Shown one piece after another: positions 1-10,003 of a stretch of 64,000 nucleotides of DNA (position 1 is its first letter; each line of letters starts with the position of its first letter). Source of the DNA: Parabacteroides hominis (GTDB lineage: Bacteria > Bacteroidota > Bacteroidia > Bacteroidales > Tannerellaceae). The DNA lies in contig NZ_JACOOJ010000025.1 in assembly GCF_014287585.1 (NCBI RefSeq), forward strand, positions 10,815 through 74,814. The letters run 5' to 3'. Under the pieces are notes generated by a model. That model ran no database searches and was not told the DNA's origin. It was given only the letters and a program-made list of their open reading frames with translations. A program made the translations under genes and the position numbers.

Positions 1-2
1 TC

Positions 3-500
3 TCCCTGGCAAAGGAGAAGGGGCAGGAGAAAAGGGTATATGATGATATGAAGATGCTGGCAGACAGCTTCTCGCTCGAACCGGAGCTGCGGGTCGCCCT
101 CGGCAATCCGATCATCCCGGCAGAAGAAAAGCGCAAGCTGCTGACGGCGGCAGGCGGCATAGAGGTCTCGGACCTGTATGAACGTTTTATCCGCCTGGTG
201 CTGGGACACAAACGGGAAAACCTCCTGCTCTTCATGGCACATATCTATATCCATTTGTACCGGATAGACAAACGCATCACCCGTGTGCAATTCAGCACCG
301 CCGTACCGGTCGGCGAAGAAGTGAAGGAGCATCTCCGGAACAAGCTGAAGGAAGAGACAGGCAGCACCATCGAATTTTCCGGCATCGTGCAACCGGAACT
401 GATCGGCGGTTTCCGCCTGCGCATCGGGAACTACCGGATAGATGCCAGCTATGCGACCCAGCTGCGGGATATCCGTAGCCGGTTACTCGAAAACAGATAA
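3..500 (+). CDS. atpH: ATP synthase F1 subunit delta (5' truncated)
   Basis: Peripheral-stalk subunit that ties the F1 alpha/beta hexamer to the Fo b subunits. The frame is open back to base 3 with no stop, and the residues upstream of the first internal ATG ([16 protein letters not shown]) match the usual YAKAL-x-x-A-x-E helix of delta subunits. The true start therefore lies outside the window and the ATG at 48 is internal. The C-terminal part has the family pattern around [15 protein letters not shown]. The gene lies 13 bp before atpA in the standard order H-A-G. The assignment is secure from context; only the N-terminal residues are missing. Confidence 0.93.
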   Translation, partial: SLAKEKGQEKRVYDDMKMLADSFSLEPELRVALGNPIIPAEEKRKLLTAAGGIEVSDLYERFIRLVLGHKRENLLLFMAHIYIHLYRIDKRITRVQFSTAVPVGEEVKEHLRNKLKEETGSTIEFSGIVQPELIGGFRLRIGNYRIDASYATQLRDIRSRLLENR

Positions 501-513
501 AAAAGAAAGAAGT

Positions 514-2100
514 ATGACAGATCAGATAAAAGTGAGTGAAGTTTCCGCCATCCTGCGCCAGCAGTTGGAAGGGATCAGTACCGGCATCCGAACGGAAGAA
601 GTGGGCACGGTGCTCCAGGTGAGCGATGGCGTAGCCCGCATTTACGGCCTCGACAATGCCGAGGCTAACGAACTCTTGCAGTTCGACAACGGGATGGAAG
701 CGATCGTGATGAACCTGGAAGAAGACAACGTGGGAGCTGTCCTGCTCGGGCCGACGGACCAGGTGAAAGAGGGCGACACCGTCAAACGTACAGGACGTAT
801 CGCCTCCATCGATGTCAGCGAAGGCATGATCGGGCGTGTGATCGACCCGCTCGGAAACCCGATCGACGGAAAAGGGGATATCATGGGAGAGACCTGCGAG
901 ATGCCGCTCGAACGCAAGGCGCCGGGCGTTATCTTCCGCCAGCCGGTCAACGAACCGTTGCAGACCGGCATCAAGGCCGTCGATGCAATGATCCCGATCG
1001 GACGCGGACAGCGCGAACTGATCATCGGAGACCGCCAGACCGGAAAGACCTCCATCGCCATCGACACGATCATCAACCAGCGCAACAGCTACGAAGCCGG
1101 CAATCCGGTCTACTGCATCTATGTGGCAATCGGGCAAAAAGGCTCTACCGTCGCCTCGCTCGTCAACACGTTGCAGGAAAAAGGGGCGATGGACTACACG
1201 GTCGTAGTCAGCGCAACGGCATCCGACCCGGCAGCCATGCAATATTTCGCTCCTTTCGCGGGTGCTGCCATCGGCGAGTATTTCCGCGACAGCGGACGCC
1301 ATGCCTTGGTGGTCTATGACGACCTTTCGAAACAGGCGGTCGCCTATCGCGAGGTATCCCTGATCCTGCGCCGCCCTTCCGGACGCGAGGCTTATCCGGG
1401 AGACATCTTCTACCTGCATTCCCGTCTGCTCGAACGGGCAGCCAAGATCATCAACCAGCCCGAAGTGGCCCGGCAGATGAACGACCTGCCGGACAGCATG
1501 AAGGACAAGGTGAAAGGCGGCGGTTCCCTCACTGCCCTGCCGATCATCGAGACACAGGCGGGCGACGTGTCGGCCTACATCCCGACGAACGTCATCTCCA
1601 TCACCGACGGGCAGATCTTCCTCGAAACCGACCTCTTCAACCAGGGAAACCGCCCGGCCATCAACGTCGGTATCTCGGTATCCCGCGTGGGTGGCAACGC
1701 CCAGCTGAAAGCAATGAAGAAAGTGGCCGGGACGCTGAAGATCGACCAGGCGCAGTTCCGCGAACTGGAATCGTTCTCCAAATTCGGAGGCGAGATGGAT
1801 GCCGTAACGGCTTTCACGATCGACAAGGGACAAAAGAACACGCAACTGCTGATACAGCCCCAATACACCCCGATGCCTGTCGAAGACCAGATCGCCATCC
1901 TCTACTGCGGTACACAGGGATTGCTGAAAGAAGTCCCGTTGGATAAAGTGCACGACTTCGAAAAGGAATTCCTGCGCGAACTCCACACATCACACCAGCA
2001 CGATGTTCTGGACATCCTGAAAACCGGAACCATCGACGACGATATCCGGCAAAAACTGGAAGAAACGGCAAAAACAGTATCAAGATTATGGCATCACTAA
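514..2100 (+). CDS. atpA: ATP synthase F1 subunit alpha
   Basis: Non-catalytic nucleotide-binding subunit of F1, 528 residues, normal family length. The Walker A motif GDRQTGKT is at residues 172-179, the N-terminal beta-barrel domain is at about 28-95, and the ATP synthase alpha/beta signature region ([14 protein letters not shown]) is intact. The ATG at 514 ([10 protein letters not shown]) is chosen over an in-frame ATG at 442, because 442 lies inside atpH and would add 24 residues unlike the family. The end overlaps the atpG start by 13 bp, suggesting translational coupling. Confidence 0.97.
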   Translation: MTDQIKVSEVSAILRQQLEGISTGIRTEEVGTVLQVSDGVARIYGLDNAEANELLQFDNGMEAIVMNLEEDNVGAVLLGPTDQVKEGDTVKRTGRIASIDVSEGMIGRVIDPLGNPIDGKGDIMGETCEMPLERKAPGVIFRQPVNEPLQTGIKAVDAMIPIGRGQRELIIGDRQTGKTSIAIDTIINQRNSYEAGNPVYCIYVAIGQKGSTVASLVNTLQEKGAMDYTVVVSATASDPAAMQYFAPFAGAAIGEYFRDSGRHALVVYDDLSKQAVAYREVSLILRRPSGREAYPGDIFYLHSRLLERAAKIINQPEVARQMNDLPDSMKDKVKGGGSLTALPIIETQAGDVSAYIPTNVISITDGQIFLETDLFNQGNRPAINVGISVSRVGGNAQLKAMKKVAGTLKIDQAQFRELESFSKFGGEMDAVTAFTIDKGQKNTQLLIQPQYTPMPVEDQIAILYCGTQGLLKEVPLDKVHDFEKEFLRELHTSHQHDVLDILKTGTIDDDIRQKLEETAKTVSRLWHH

Positions 2101-2945
2101 AAGAAATAAAAGTCCGGATCGCGTCTATCCGGAGCACGCAGAAGATCACCGCAGCCATGAAAATGGTCTCTTCGGCAAAGCTCCACCATACCCAGGCGTT
2201 GACCGAACACACACTCCTCTATGCAAACAAGCTGTCCGTCATCTTAAACGGTCTCTTAGGTGCGGAATGTGACCTAAAATCACCTTACACAGAAAAGCGT
2301 GAGGTGAAACAGGTCGCCATCGCCGTTTTCTCATCCGGCAGCGGATTATGCGGCACGTTCAATGCCAACGTTTGGAAAGAACTCTCCGCCCGTCTGCATG
2401 AATTAGAGGCACAACACATCGCCGTCCGCCTCTACCCCGTCGGGAAAAAGATCGCCGACGAACTGCACAAGGCGGGCTATGTAACCGAGGACGATTTCCT
2501 GCATTCAGGAGAGAAACCTTCATACGAAGAAGCTGTCCGCCTCGCCGGAAAGCTGATGGAACTCTTTTCTTCGGGCAAGGCCGACCGGGTGGAACTGCTT
2601 TACCATCATTTCAAGAATATGGCGACACAGGTATTGACCCATAAAGTCTACCTGCCGGTCGCCCTGCCGCAGGCTCCGGCTGGAAACACCGCCCCGGCAA
2701 TCGATTATATCCTGGAACCGTCGCCCGATAGCCTTCAGGCATTGCTTTTCCCGAAGCTGCTCAACCTGACGGTCTACACGACGTTGCTCGACACGACGAC
2801 CTCCGAGCATGCCGCCCGCATGATGGCGATGCAAACGGCCAACGACAACGCCAACGACCTGATCCAGGAACTCACCCTGCAATATAATAAAACCCGCCAG
2901 CAAGCCATCACCAACGAGCTGCTGGATATTATGGGCGGGCAATAA
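2088..2945 (+). CDS. atpG: ATP synthase F1 subunit gamma
   Basis: Central rotor shaft of F1, 285 residues. The N-terminal helix [20 protein letters not shown] and the C-terminal helix ([33 protein letters not shown]) are the two conserved coiled-coil halves of gamma. The start lies inside the 3' end of atpA. It is the last gene of the operon; the palindromic array at 3003 follows 57 bp later and may help end or stabilise the transcript. Confidence 0.96.
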   Translation: MASLKEIKVRIASIRSTQKITAAMKMVSSAKLHHTQALTEHTLLYANKLSVILNGLLGAECDLKSPYTEKREVKQVAIAVFSSGSGLCGTFNANVWKELSARLHELEAQHIAVRLYPVGKKIADELHKAGYVTEDDFLHSGEKPSYEEAVRLAGKLMELFSSGKADRVELLYHHFKNMATQVLTHKVYLPVALPQAPAGNTAPAIDYILEPSPDSLQALLFPKLLNLTVYTTLLDTTTSEHAARMMAMQTANDNANDLIQELTLQYNKTRQQAITNELLDIMGGQ

Positions 2946-3002
2946 GCATAGATTACGACTAATACTTTCCGCTTCTTGCTTGTATAATTCCTTTCCTGCC
3001 CT

Positions 3003-3102
3003 ATTATTCTGTAATCGCTGCTGCTGATTATGTAATCGCCGGCGTTGATTATATAATCAGCGCCGGCAATTTTATAATCAGCGGCGGCGATTACAGAATA
3101 AT
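3003..3102. repeat. Tandem 21-bp palindromic array forming a 100-bp dyad
   Basis: Four head-to-tail units of 21 bp (TGTAATCGCTGCTGCTGATTA and three variants), each nearly self-complementary. The block is flanked by ATTATTC and GAATAAT, so the whole is a 100-bp inverted repeat centred exactly between 3052 and 3053 with only a few mismatches. It follows the ATP synthase operon. The rest of the 2946-3379 intergenic region holds only the nrdD promoter. No T-tract follows, so it is not a typical intrinsic terminator. Confidence 0.85.
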
Positions 3103-3310
3103 ACGTGATCCGACAAAGAATACATGCAGAGAAACAGCATTATAATCCGTGTCAGCATGATTAATATCCGCACAGGGCAGAACTGCCTTATATACACTTT
3201 TGGAACATTCCAAACGGAATCCGGCAGAAAAAGTTTCCCGTTTTGAACAAATCAGCATATGATTATCAGATGATTGACATATTTTAACCACACAAAAGTT
3301 TTCCAAAAAG

Positions 3311-3340
3311 TTTACCGCATTGTTATACTATATACTTTTG
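3311..3340 (+). promoter_or_regulatory. Probable nrdD promoter
   Basis: TACTTTTG at 3333-3340 fits the Bacteroidetes -7 consensus TAnnTTTG. A TTTA at 3311 lies at roughly -33 spacing, a weak match. The predicted transcript starts about 35 bp before the nrdD ATG. Confidence 0.55.
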
Positions 3341-3379
3341 CAGGCATAAAAACATTCAAACCTCAATAATAGATTTATC

Positions 3380-5587
3380 ATGATTCAGACAGTTATCAAA
3401 CGCGACGGACGTATCGTCGGATTCAACGAAGAGAAGATAGCGACAGCTATCCGCAAAGCGATGTTGCACACTGAAAACGGGGAAGACCGGGAGCTGGTCC
3501 GCCAGATCACCGATCATATTTCTTTCAAAGGCGACACGCAGATGACTGTCGAGGCCATCCAGGACGCCGTCGAACTGGAACTGATGAACAGCAGCCGCAA
3601 GGACGTAGCGCAGAAATACATTGCTTACCGCAACCAGCGCAGCATCGCCCGCAAAGCCAAGACGCGCGATATGTTCCTGGAGATCATCAACATCAAATCC
3701 AACGACATCACCCGCGAGAATGCCAATATGAATGCCGACACGCCCGCCGGCATGATGATGAAGTTCTCCAGCGAAACGACCAAGCCGTTCGTCGACGACT
3801 ACCTGTTGAGCGAAGAGGTTAAGGATGCGGTGGAAAACAACTACCTGCACATCCATGACAAAGACTATTATCCGACCAAGAGCCTCACGTGCGTACAACA
3901 TCCGTTGGACCGCATCCTGAAATACGGCTTTTCAGCCGGACACGGCGAATCACGCCCGGCAAAGCGCATCGAAACAGCCAGCATCTTAGGCTGCATCTCG
4001 CTCGAAACAGCCCAGAACGAAATGCACGGCGGCCAGGCGATCCCGGCATTCGATTTCTACCTGGCTCCCTACGTGCGCAATAGTTTCATCGAGGAAATCA
4101 AGAACCTGGAAGAACTGAACGGGCAGGACTATTCGCATCTCTACCAACGGGAACTGGACGACTATGTGAACCGTCCGCTCGAAGGATTGAGCGGTGACGA
4201 ACGTATCACCCAACACGCCGTCAACAAGACCGTCAGCCGCGTGCACCAGTCGATGGAAGCCTTTATCCACAATATGAACACCATCCATTCCCGTGGCGGC
4301 AACCAAGTGGTTTTCAGCTCCATCAACTACGGGACAGACACTTCGGCCGAAGGACGCTGCATCATCCGCGAGATATTGAAAAGCACATACCGCGGGGTCG
4401 GCAACGGCGAGACGGCCATCTTCCCGATCCAGATATGGAAAAAGAAACGCGGGGTGAGCTATCTGCCGGAAGACCGCAACTACGATCTTTACCAGCTTGC
4501 CTGCAAGGTGACGGCACGCCGTTTCTTCCCGAACTTCCTCAACCTCGACGCGACATTCAACCGTAGCGAAGACTGGCGCGCCGACGACCCGCAACGTTAC
4601 ATGCATGAGGTAGCGACTATGGGATGCCGCACACGAGTATTCGAGAACCGTTTCGGCCCGAAAACATCTATCGGTCGCGGCAACCTCTCTTTCTCGACGA
4701 TCAATATCGTGCGCCTCGCCATCGAATGCATGCACATCGAAAACAAAGAAGAACGGATCGCCAAATTCTTTGCCAAGCTCGACCGCATGCTGGATATAAC
4801 CGCCCGCCAACTGCACGAGCGCATGGAATTCCAGAAAACGGCATACGCCAAACAGTTCCCGTTGCTGATGTCGTCCCTCTGGCTGGGAAGTGAAAAGCTG
4901 AAACCCAACGACACGATCGCCTCCGTTATCAACCAGGGCACATTGGGTATCGGCTTTATCGGCCTGGCGGAATGCCTGGTCGCCCTCACCGGCAAGCACC
5001 ACGGCGAAGATGCGGCCTCGCAGGAGTTAGGATTGAAGATCGTCAGCTACATCCGCAACCGGGCCAATCAGTTCTCGGAAGAATACCAGCATAATTACAG
5101 CGTACTGGCAACGCCGGCCGAAGGCTTGTCGGGCAAGTTTACCCGCCGTGACCGCAAGAAATTCGGTTCGTTGCCCGGCATCACGGACCGCGACTACTAT
5201 ACGAACTCCAACCATGTCCCGGTCTACTACAAATGCAGCGCCCGCCACAAGGCGGAAGTGGAAGCTCCCTACCATGAGATGACACGCGGAGGCCATATCT
5301 TCTATGTCGAGATGGATGGAGACGCGACCCATAACCCGGAAGTGATCATGCAGGTTGTCGATATGATGGACCGTTATGACATCGGTTACGGCTCCGTCAA
5401 CCACAACCGCAACCGTTGCCTCGACTGCGGCTACGAAAATGCGGAAACCCATCTGGAAAAATGCCCGAAATGCGGCAGCACCCATCTCGACAAACTACAG
5501 CGCATCACCGGCTACCTGGTCGGCACGACAGACCGCTGGAACAATGCGAAACTGGCGGAACTGAACGACAGAGTCGTACACAATTGA
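3380..5587 (+). CDS. nrdD: Anaerobic ribonucleoside-triphosphate reductase
   Basis: Class III ribonucleotide reductase making dNTPs without oxygen by glycyl-radical chemistry. The 735 residues begin with an ATP-cone allosteric domain (about 3-95, starting TVIKRDGRIVGFNEEKI), followed by the ten-stranded barrel. The C-terminus carries the zinc site CLDC...CPKC (Cys680, 683, 695, 698) and the radical site RITGYLVG with Gly711. All elements are present, so it should be functional. The activase nrdG follows 96 bp downstream, the usual arrangement. It fits a strict or facultative anaerobe. Confidence 0.97.
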   Translation: MIQTVIKRDGRIVGFNEEKIATAIRKAMLHTENGEDRELVRQITDHISFKGDTQMTVEAIQDAVELELMNSSRKDVAQKYIAYRNQRSIARKAKTRDMFLEIINIKSNDITRENANMNADTPAGMMMKFSSETTKPFVDDYLLSEEVKDAVENNYLHIHDKDYYPTKSLTCVQHPLDRILKYGFSAGHGESRPAKRIETASILGCISLETAQNEMHGGQAIPAFDFYLAPYVRNSFIEEIKNLEELNGQDYSHLYQRELDDYVNRPLEGLSGDERITQHAVNKTVSRVHQSMEAFIHNMNTIHSRGGNQVVFSSINYGTDTSAEGRCIIREILKSTYRGVGNGETAIFPIQIWKKKRGVSYLPEDRNYDLYQLACKVTARRFFPNFLNLDATFNRSEDWRADDPQRYMHEVATMGCRTRVFENRFGPKTSIGRGNLSFSTINIVRLAIECMHIENKEERIAKFFAKLDRMLDITARQLHERMEFQKTAYAKQFPLLMSSLWLGSEKLKPNDTIASVINQGTLGIGFIGLAECLVALTGKHHGEDAASQELGLKIVSYIRNRANQFSEEYQHNYSVLATPAEGLSGKFTRRDRKKFGSLPGITDRDYYTNSNHVPVYYKCSARHKAEVEAPYHEMTRGGHIFYVEMDGDATHNPEVIMQVVDMMDRYDIGYGSVNHNRNRCLDCGYENAETHLEKCPKCGSTHLDKLQRITGYLVGTTDRWNNAKLAELNDRVVHN

Positions 5588-5650
5588 CAATTATCAAGAG
5601 AAATAAACATCCTATTATAAACCGGGAATTGGAAGTTGGAAGCCTGACTC

Positions 5651-5678
5651 TTCAATTTTCAATTCTCAATTCTCAATT
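5651..5678. repeat. Tandem 7-bp repeat (TTCAATT/CTCAATT x4)
   Basis: Two TTCAATT units followed by two CTCAATT units lie directly before the GTG start of nrdG. The same heptamer family recurs at the ends of the RND and adaptor genes (59538-59551, 62689-62709) and, as TTGAAAG, inside the RND gene at 62167. Confidence 0.85.
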
Positions 5679-5683
5679 ATAAA

Positions 5684-6190
5684 GTGATTTCCATCATCGA
5701 TATTATAGAAGATACGACGGTTGACGGTCCGGGATTCCGGACCGCGATCTATGCGGCAGGCTGTCCGAACGCCTGTCCGGGCTGCCATAACCCCGAATCA
5801 TGGGATATAAGAAAGGGGAAACAAGTCCCGACGGAAGCGATCCTGGAAAAGGTCTTGGCAGATGACTTTGCCAATGTGACCTTCAGCGGCGGCGACCCCA
5901 TGTTCCAGCCGGAAGGCTTCACCAAACTGGCACAGGCGATCAAAGAAAAAAGCCGGAAAAACATCTGGTGTTATACCGGCTATACCTTCGAGCGTCTCCT
6001 GAACAACCCGAAGCAGGCAGAGCTGCTCAAATACATCGATGTCCTGGTAGACGGCAAATTCAAACAAGCCCTACGCGACGAAAGCCTCCTCTTCCGCGGC
6101 AGCAGCAACCAACGCCTGATCGACGTCAAAGCCTCCCTAAAAGCCAATAAGGTGGTTTGCCTGACGTTGAATTATGATTTCCCGGCATGA
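5684..6190 (+). CDS. nrdG: Anaerobic RNR activating protein (radical SAM)
   Basis: Radical-SAM activase that installs the glycyl radical on NrdD. 168 residues; the CxxxCxxC cluster motif is CPNACPGC (Cys27, 31, 34), preceded by the family hallmark VDGPGFRTAIY and followed by the SAM-binding FSGGDPM. The best start is GTG at 5684, giving MISIIDIIEDTTVDGPG; no in-frame ATG exists nearby. That start lies 6 bp after the 7-bp tandem repeat, so repeat length could affect translation initiation (inference). Confidence 0.95.
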   Translation: MISIIDIIEDTTVDGPGFRTAIYAAGCPNACPGCHNPESWDIRKGKQVPTEAILEKVLADDFANVTFSGGDPMFQPEGFTKLAQAIKEKSRKNIWCYTGYTFERLLNNPKQAELLKYIDVLVDGKFKQALRDESLLFRGSSNQRLIDVKASLKANKVVCLTLNYDFPA

Positions 6191-6201
6191 TTCGGCCCAT
6201 A

Positions 6202-7551
6202 TTACCATTCGATGAACTTGCCACGCCGGCGGCGTTTCTCAAGTTCTTCTTCGAGGTAACGCTGGCGGTCTTTGGCGATGTAGCGGCGGGCGAAGATGTT
6301 CGGGACGGCGACGCCTAAGGAGATACACAAGATGATCAAAGCCGAATTGATCCCGTTGGCAAAAGCATTGGTCACCTCGCCGATCACCCCGTGCAGGTTG
6401 ATAAAGGCAAACAACGAACGGTACATCAGTACCCCCGGAATCATCGGGATGACAGACGGGATCGTCAGCACATGGTTCGGCACATCGAACCAATGGACCG
6501 CCTTTACCGCAATCAGGCTCACGACAAAACTTCCCATAAACGAACCGATCACCGGACCATATCCTAACTCGAAGTTCACGAAGTTACGGGTGCACACCGC
6601 AATGATCCCGCCTAAAGCCACCACCCACAGCAGACGCCGCTGGATATTGAAGATCATCGAAAAACCCATAGCCGCGATAGCCGCCGCAATGGCATAAATA
6701 TAATAAGGATCATGCGGAACCATGCTCAACTCGCTGAACTTATGGTCGATCTCTATATCGTTCATCACTAACACCCGCATGGCAAAAGCAATCCCGAACG
6801 TCATCGCCCCGACCATCATCATCGTATTGGCCGCCCGCGTAATCCCGACAAGCAGATGATTATCGATCATGTCATCCACAAAATTGATCAACGGCACGCC
6901 CGGCACGATAAACAGGGCACAAGCCAGCAACGGCTGATAAGGCGTGGACGACAGTCCCGAAAAAGAAGAAGCGTACGCCAGGCAGGTCGCCACAAACGCC
7001 GCAATCGCAATACTCATATACACGTTAATCCCGAACTCGATACAACGCGCCCGGACACGGAACCCGACAAAAGCACAAATAGAAGCAAACAAAAATGCGA
7101 TCCAGTCACAACCGAACAACTTACAGAAACCGCCACAAGCAAATCCGGCGCCGATCGCCACCAGATAAGGCACATAGTTACGAGGTTTACGCGCAATCCG
7201 CTCAAGCTCTTCCTCATACTGGTCCAACGAATAGTCCTGCTCGATCGCCTTCCACGACAAATGGCTGACCTCCGTAATGGCCGTCATATTGATGCCATGC
7301 TTCTCGCACTTCTGGAATTTGGAAAAGGAATGCGTCTCGTCACTCACATTCACCATAATCATCGTCCATCTGATATCCAGATGGAGCTTCTCTTCCGGAA
7401 TCCCCATAAAAGCAGCCACACGTTTCATGTTCCGTTCGATGCGGTTCGTGTCCGCCGCACTCTCCATCAGTAATTTTCCCGTACGGAGCAATAAGTCCAG
7501 TTTTCTCCGTAATAACAAAACCTCCCGGTCAGTCAAAATCTCTTTTTCCAT
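6202..7551 (-). CDS. Threonine/serine exporter family membrane protein (ThrE-like)
   Basis: 449 residues. The N-terminal half has the ThrE/DUF1212 features: an AADTNRIERNMKRVAAFMG motif near the start, then a soluble segment ending in LSWKAIEQDYSL. About ten membrane segments follow, with the second-domain pattern PSVIPMIPGVLMYR typical of ThrE_2. ThrE was characterised in Corynebacterium as an amino-acid exporter; here both halves are fused in one chain. The substrate is inferred only from family. The ATG at 7551 (MEKEILTDREV) is preferred over an in-frame ATG at 7620, because it lies about 26 bp after a good promoter, whereas 7620 would be upstream of it. Confidence 0.82.
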   Translation of the reverse strand: MEKEILTDREVLLLRRKLDLLLRTGKLLMESAADTNRIERNMKRVAAFMGIPEEKLHLDIRWTMIMVNVSDETHSFSKFQKCEKHGINMTAITEVSHLSWKAIEQDYSLDQYEEELERIARKPRNYVPYLVAIGAGFACGGFCKLFGCDWIAFLFASICAFVGFRVRARCIEFGINVYMSIAIAAFVATCLAYASSFSGLSSTPYQPLLACALFIVPGVPLINFVDDMIDNHLLVGITRAANTMMMVGAMTFGIAFAMRVLVMNDIEIDHKFSELSMVPHDPYYIYAIAAAIAAMGFSMIFNIQRRLLWVVALGGIIAVCTRNFVNFELGYGPVIGSFMGSFVVSLIAVKAVHWFDVPNHVLTIPSVIPMIPGVLMYRSLFAFINLHGVIGEVTNAFANGINSALIILCISLGVAVPNIFARRYIAKDRQRYLEEELEKRRRRGKFIEW

Positions 7552-7583
7552 TCTTTTTGTCTTTTCTCGATTAAATGCGGGTA

Positions 7584-7614
7584 CAAAAGTAAGAAGGCCT
7601 GCTTTCCCAAGCAA
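7584..7614 (-). promoter_or_regulatory. Promoter of the ThrE-like gene
   Basis: On the minus strand TACTTTTG (7584-7591) is preceded by TTG (7612-7614) at 20-bp spacing, a good match to the Bacteroidetes -33/-7 pair. It also settles the start codon at 7551. Confidence 0.65.
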
Positions 7615-7668
7615 GCCCACATGGTAGTTATTTTAGAATAACTTATCTTATTGCAAAACCGCCGCAAA

Positions 7669-8757
7669 TTATCCGACGATCCATTTTCCGCCCGGTATGA
7701 GCGAAATAATCTTGGTTGCCACGAAGCAGCAAACGAACGTGCATACTGCAATGGCGGGTATGGCGGCAACGGTTGGCAACGGCAGGACGGACTTGAACAC
7801 CGTAACCCACAAACCGAGCCAGAAGATGTGCATCAGATACATACCGTAGCTGAGTTTCGAGATTTCCATGACGAACCGCGGAGTTTCCGGAAGTTCAATG
7901 CAACTGAACATCAGGAACGTGCCTGCCGTGAGAAGCACACAGTTGATCGTGCAGAAAGCCCACCCTATTTCCAGTACGGGCGTGGGAAGGATTTCCCCAG
8001 GTATGGCCTGGACATAGAACGAGTAGATGGTCAAAGCCGCCCCGACGACCATCGAAGCGGTTCCGACAATGAAACGTTTGGAGCGGTTCCAGGTCAGATG
8101 GACATGTATGTAATGTGCGAGCACGAGATAGCCTAAGTAACCGGAGAAGTACCACAGCATGTGGTATTCGTTCCAGAAGCACTGCCCCCACACTTCCCCG
8201 AACCAACGGTTCAGGTACGGCATGCAGGTCGACAACAGGAACAGCCCGATAAAGAAACGTTCTTCTTTGGCCGTCGCCTTGCTCAACCAGGGCGAGACGA
8301 TAGGGATGAACAGGTAGATGCTGATCAAAGGGTACATGAACCACAGGTGTCCGGCCAGCGTCGGGAAGTTCAGGAATATCCGCGACAGGTCTTTGAGCGA
8401 GGTTGCTCCGTCGATCTGCCCCCACAACATCGGCAAGGTGCTATAAAGTATCATGAATATGAAAAACGGCGGCAGGATGCGGATGCAACGCCGGCGGTAG
8501 AATTGCCACATGGTTTGCCCTTCCTTCATCGGTGCAAGAAGAAAAGCGGAGACTATTATAAACAATGGCACGGCCATACGCGAGAAACCGTCGTACATAG
8601 ACACCCATAGCCGGTCTGCCTCATTTGCCAGAAAGGCTTGCGGCCCCACCATGTCCGTCGAACCGGGAGCCCCGTAAAAGTTTTCACTGGCGTGGACGAC
8701 CATGACAAGGAAGCATGCGAACACGCGTACATAATCCAAAAAAACTATACGTTTCAT
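7669..8757 (-). CDS. Membrane acyltransferase, acyltransferase_3 family
   Basis: 362 residues with about ten hydrophobic segments. The N-terminus FLDYVRVFACFLVMVVHASENF has the expected R/H pattern of the acyltransferase 3 family (OafA/WecH-like), with His22 as the likely active-site residue. These enzymes acetylate or acylate cell-surface sugars or other periplasmic acceptors. No sugar-biosynthesis genes are adjacent, so the acceptor cannot be named. Start ATG at 8757; a -7 element sits about 100 bp upstream. Confidence 0.85.
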   Translation of the reverse strand: MKRIVFLDYVRVFACFLVMVVHASENFYGAPGSTDMVGPQAFLANEADRLWVSMYDGFSRMAVPLFIIVSAFLLAPMKEGQTMWQFYRRRCIRILPPFFIFMILYSTLPMLWGQIDGATSLKDLSRIFLNFPTLAGHLWFMYPLISIYLFIPIVSPWLSKATAKEERFFIGLFLLSTCMPYLNRWFGEVWGQCFWNEYHMLWYFSGYLGYLVLAHYIHVHLTWNRSKRFIVGTASMVVGAALTIYSFYVQAIPGEILPTPVLEIGWAFCTINCVLLTAGTFLMFSCIELPETPRFVMEISKLSYGMYLMHIFWLGLWVTVFKSVLPLPTVAAIPAIAVCTFVCCFVATKIISLIPGGKWIVG

Positions 8758-8862
8758 TTTTTTGCTTAATTACTATATTAATAAGAGATTTAATTCTTTA
8801 GGCGAAGCATGCATTCATGGCGGAAAAACTTCGTGATTTTCCAGATACTGCTTAATTGGCGG

Positions 8863-8870
8863 CAAAGATA
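8863..8870 (-). promoter_or_regulatory. -7 element of the acyltransferase gene
   Basis: TATCTTTG on the minus strand matches TAnnTTTG. No convincing -33 is visible. The 8758-9106 intergenic region otherwise contains only the leader of this gene and the divergent araC promoter. Confidence 0.5.
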
Positions 8871-9077
8871 GGAAGATTTCGCGTAAAATCGGCAAAATCC
8901 GGATGGGGTCGTATCTGTTCGGGAATTATCTTGCCGCCGAAAAACAGCAGTACAAGTTCAGCTGCACTTCCTGCATGCCGACCCTTCCGATAAATAGTGG
9001 TATCATCGGTATTTAGACATTAAAGATTTAATAACTGATTTATTATCAAAAAGAAATGTCCGGCTTAGAATTAAATG

Positions 9078-9085
9078 TATATTTG
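9078..9085 (+). promoter_or_regulatory. -7 element of the AraC-family gene
   Basis: TATATTTG matches TAnnTTTG and lies 21 bp before the ATG at 9107. No clear -33 box is seen, which would fit a promoter needing an activator. Confidence 0.5.
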
Positions 9086-9106
9086 CAATAACAAGAAAAC
9101 CGGATT

Positions 9107-10003
9107 ATGAGTGAGATAACGAAGATTGATACCGTCCAGCAATATTGCGATCTTTTCGGTATAGAGGCATTACACCCGCTGATAAGCATCGTTGATTGCG
9201 ACAAGATGCAGCCCATACGACATGGTCGCAGGCTTTATAATCTATATGCAGTACTTCTGAAAGATACGGAGTGCGGAACGATGAGTTACGGAAAAAGCAT
9301 ATACGATTATGAAAAAGGGACTGTTCTCTTTGCAGCTCCGGGGCAGGTGATGGGAGCCGAAGATGATGGGCTACTACATCAGCCGGCAGGATGGGCATTG
9401 GTATTTCATCCTGAACTACTGCGCGGAACGCCATTGGCTAAGATGATGAAAGGCTATTCCTATTTTTCATACAATGCCAACGAAGCACTGCACCTCTCGG
9501 AACAAGAACGGCGGACGGTTATCGAATGTGTAGAAAAGATTCAAACGGAATTACAACACCCTATTGATAAACATAGCAAGTCGTTGATCGTGGACAACCT
9601 TAAATTACTGCTCGACTATTGTGTCCGTTTTTACGACCGGCAGTTCATTACCCGCGAAAATGCCAATCACGATATTTTGAGCCGGTTCGAGAATTTATTG
9701 GACGAATATTTCAATTCAGACAAACTTGCACAAGACGGAATCCCGTCAGTACAATACTGTGCGGACAAACTCTGTTTATCCGCTAATTATTTAGGTGATT
9801 TACTTAAAAGAGAAACAGGTTTGTCCGCCCTGAAACATATCCAGCAGAAAATGTTGGATGTTGCCAAAGAGCGTGTTTTCAATACCCAAAAATCCATCAG
9901 TGAAATATCCTACGAATTAGGATTCCCTTATCCACAACATTTCAGTCGTTGGTTTAAGAAAATGGCAGGATGTACACCTAACGAATATAGGACAGCAAAT
10001 TAG
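9107..10003 (+). CDS. AraC family transcriptional regulator
   Basis: 298 residues. The N-terminal 170 form an AraC-type effector-binding or dimerisation cupin-like domain. The C-terminal part (about 195-295) is the double helix-turn-helix: ADKLCLSANYLGDLLKRETG (first HTH) and SISEISYELGFPYPQHFSRWFKKMAGCTPNEYR (second HTH with the family signature). In this group such regulators commonly control a neighbouring efflux or redox gene. The convergent neighbour is a broken EamA transporter, so its original target may be lost. The effector is unknown. Confidence 0.88.
   Translation: MSEITKIDTVQQYCDLFGIEALHPLISIVDCDKMQPIRHGRRLYNLYAVLLKDTECGTMSYGKSIYDYEKGTVLFAAPGQVMGAEDDGLLHQPAGWALVFHPELLRGTPLAKMMKGYSYFSYNANEALHLSEQERRTVIECVEKIQTELQHPIDKHSKSLIVDNLKLLLDYCVRFYDRQFITRENANHDILSRFENLLDEYFNSDKLAQDGIPSVQYCADKLCLSANYLGDLLKRETGLSALKHIQQKMLDVAKERVFNTQKSISEISYELGFPYPQHFSRWFKKMAGCTPNEYRTAN

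Noticed and set aside
292..1986. Long minus-strand open frame opposite atpA
   Set aside because: It is a GC-driven shadow of atpA; the translation is low-complexity and matches no family.
3003..3102. Ordinary intrinsic terminator for the ATP synthase operon
   Set aside because: The stem is tandem and 100 bp long, with no T-tract after it. A termination role is possible but not shown.
3091..3306. 71-codon minus-strand frame before nrdD
   Set aside because: It starts over the nrdD promoter and ends in the palindromic array; no features of a real protein.
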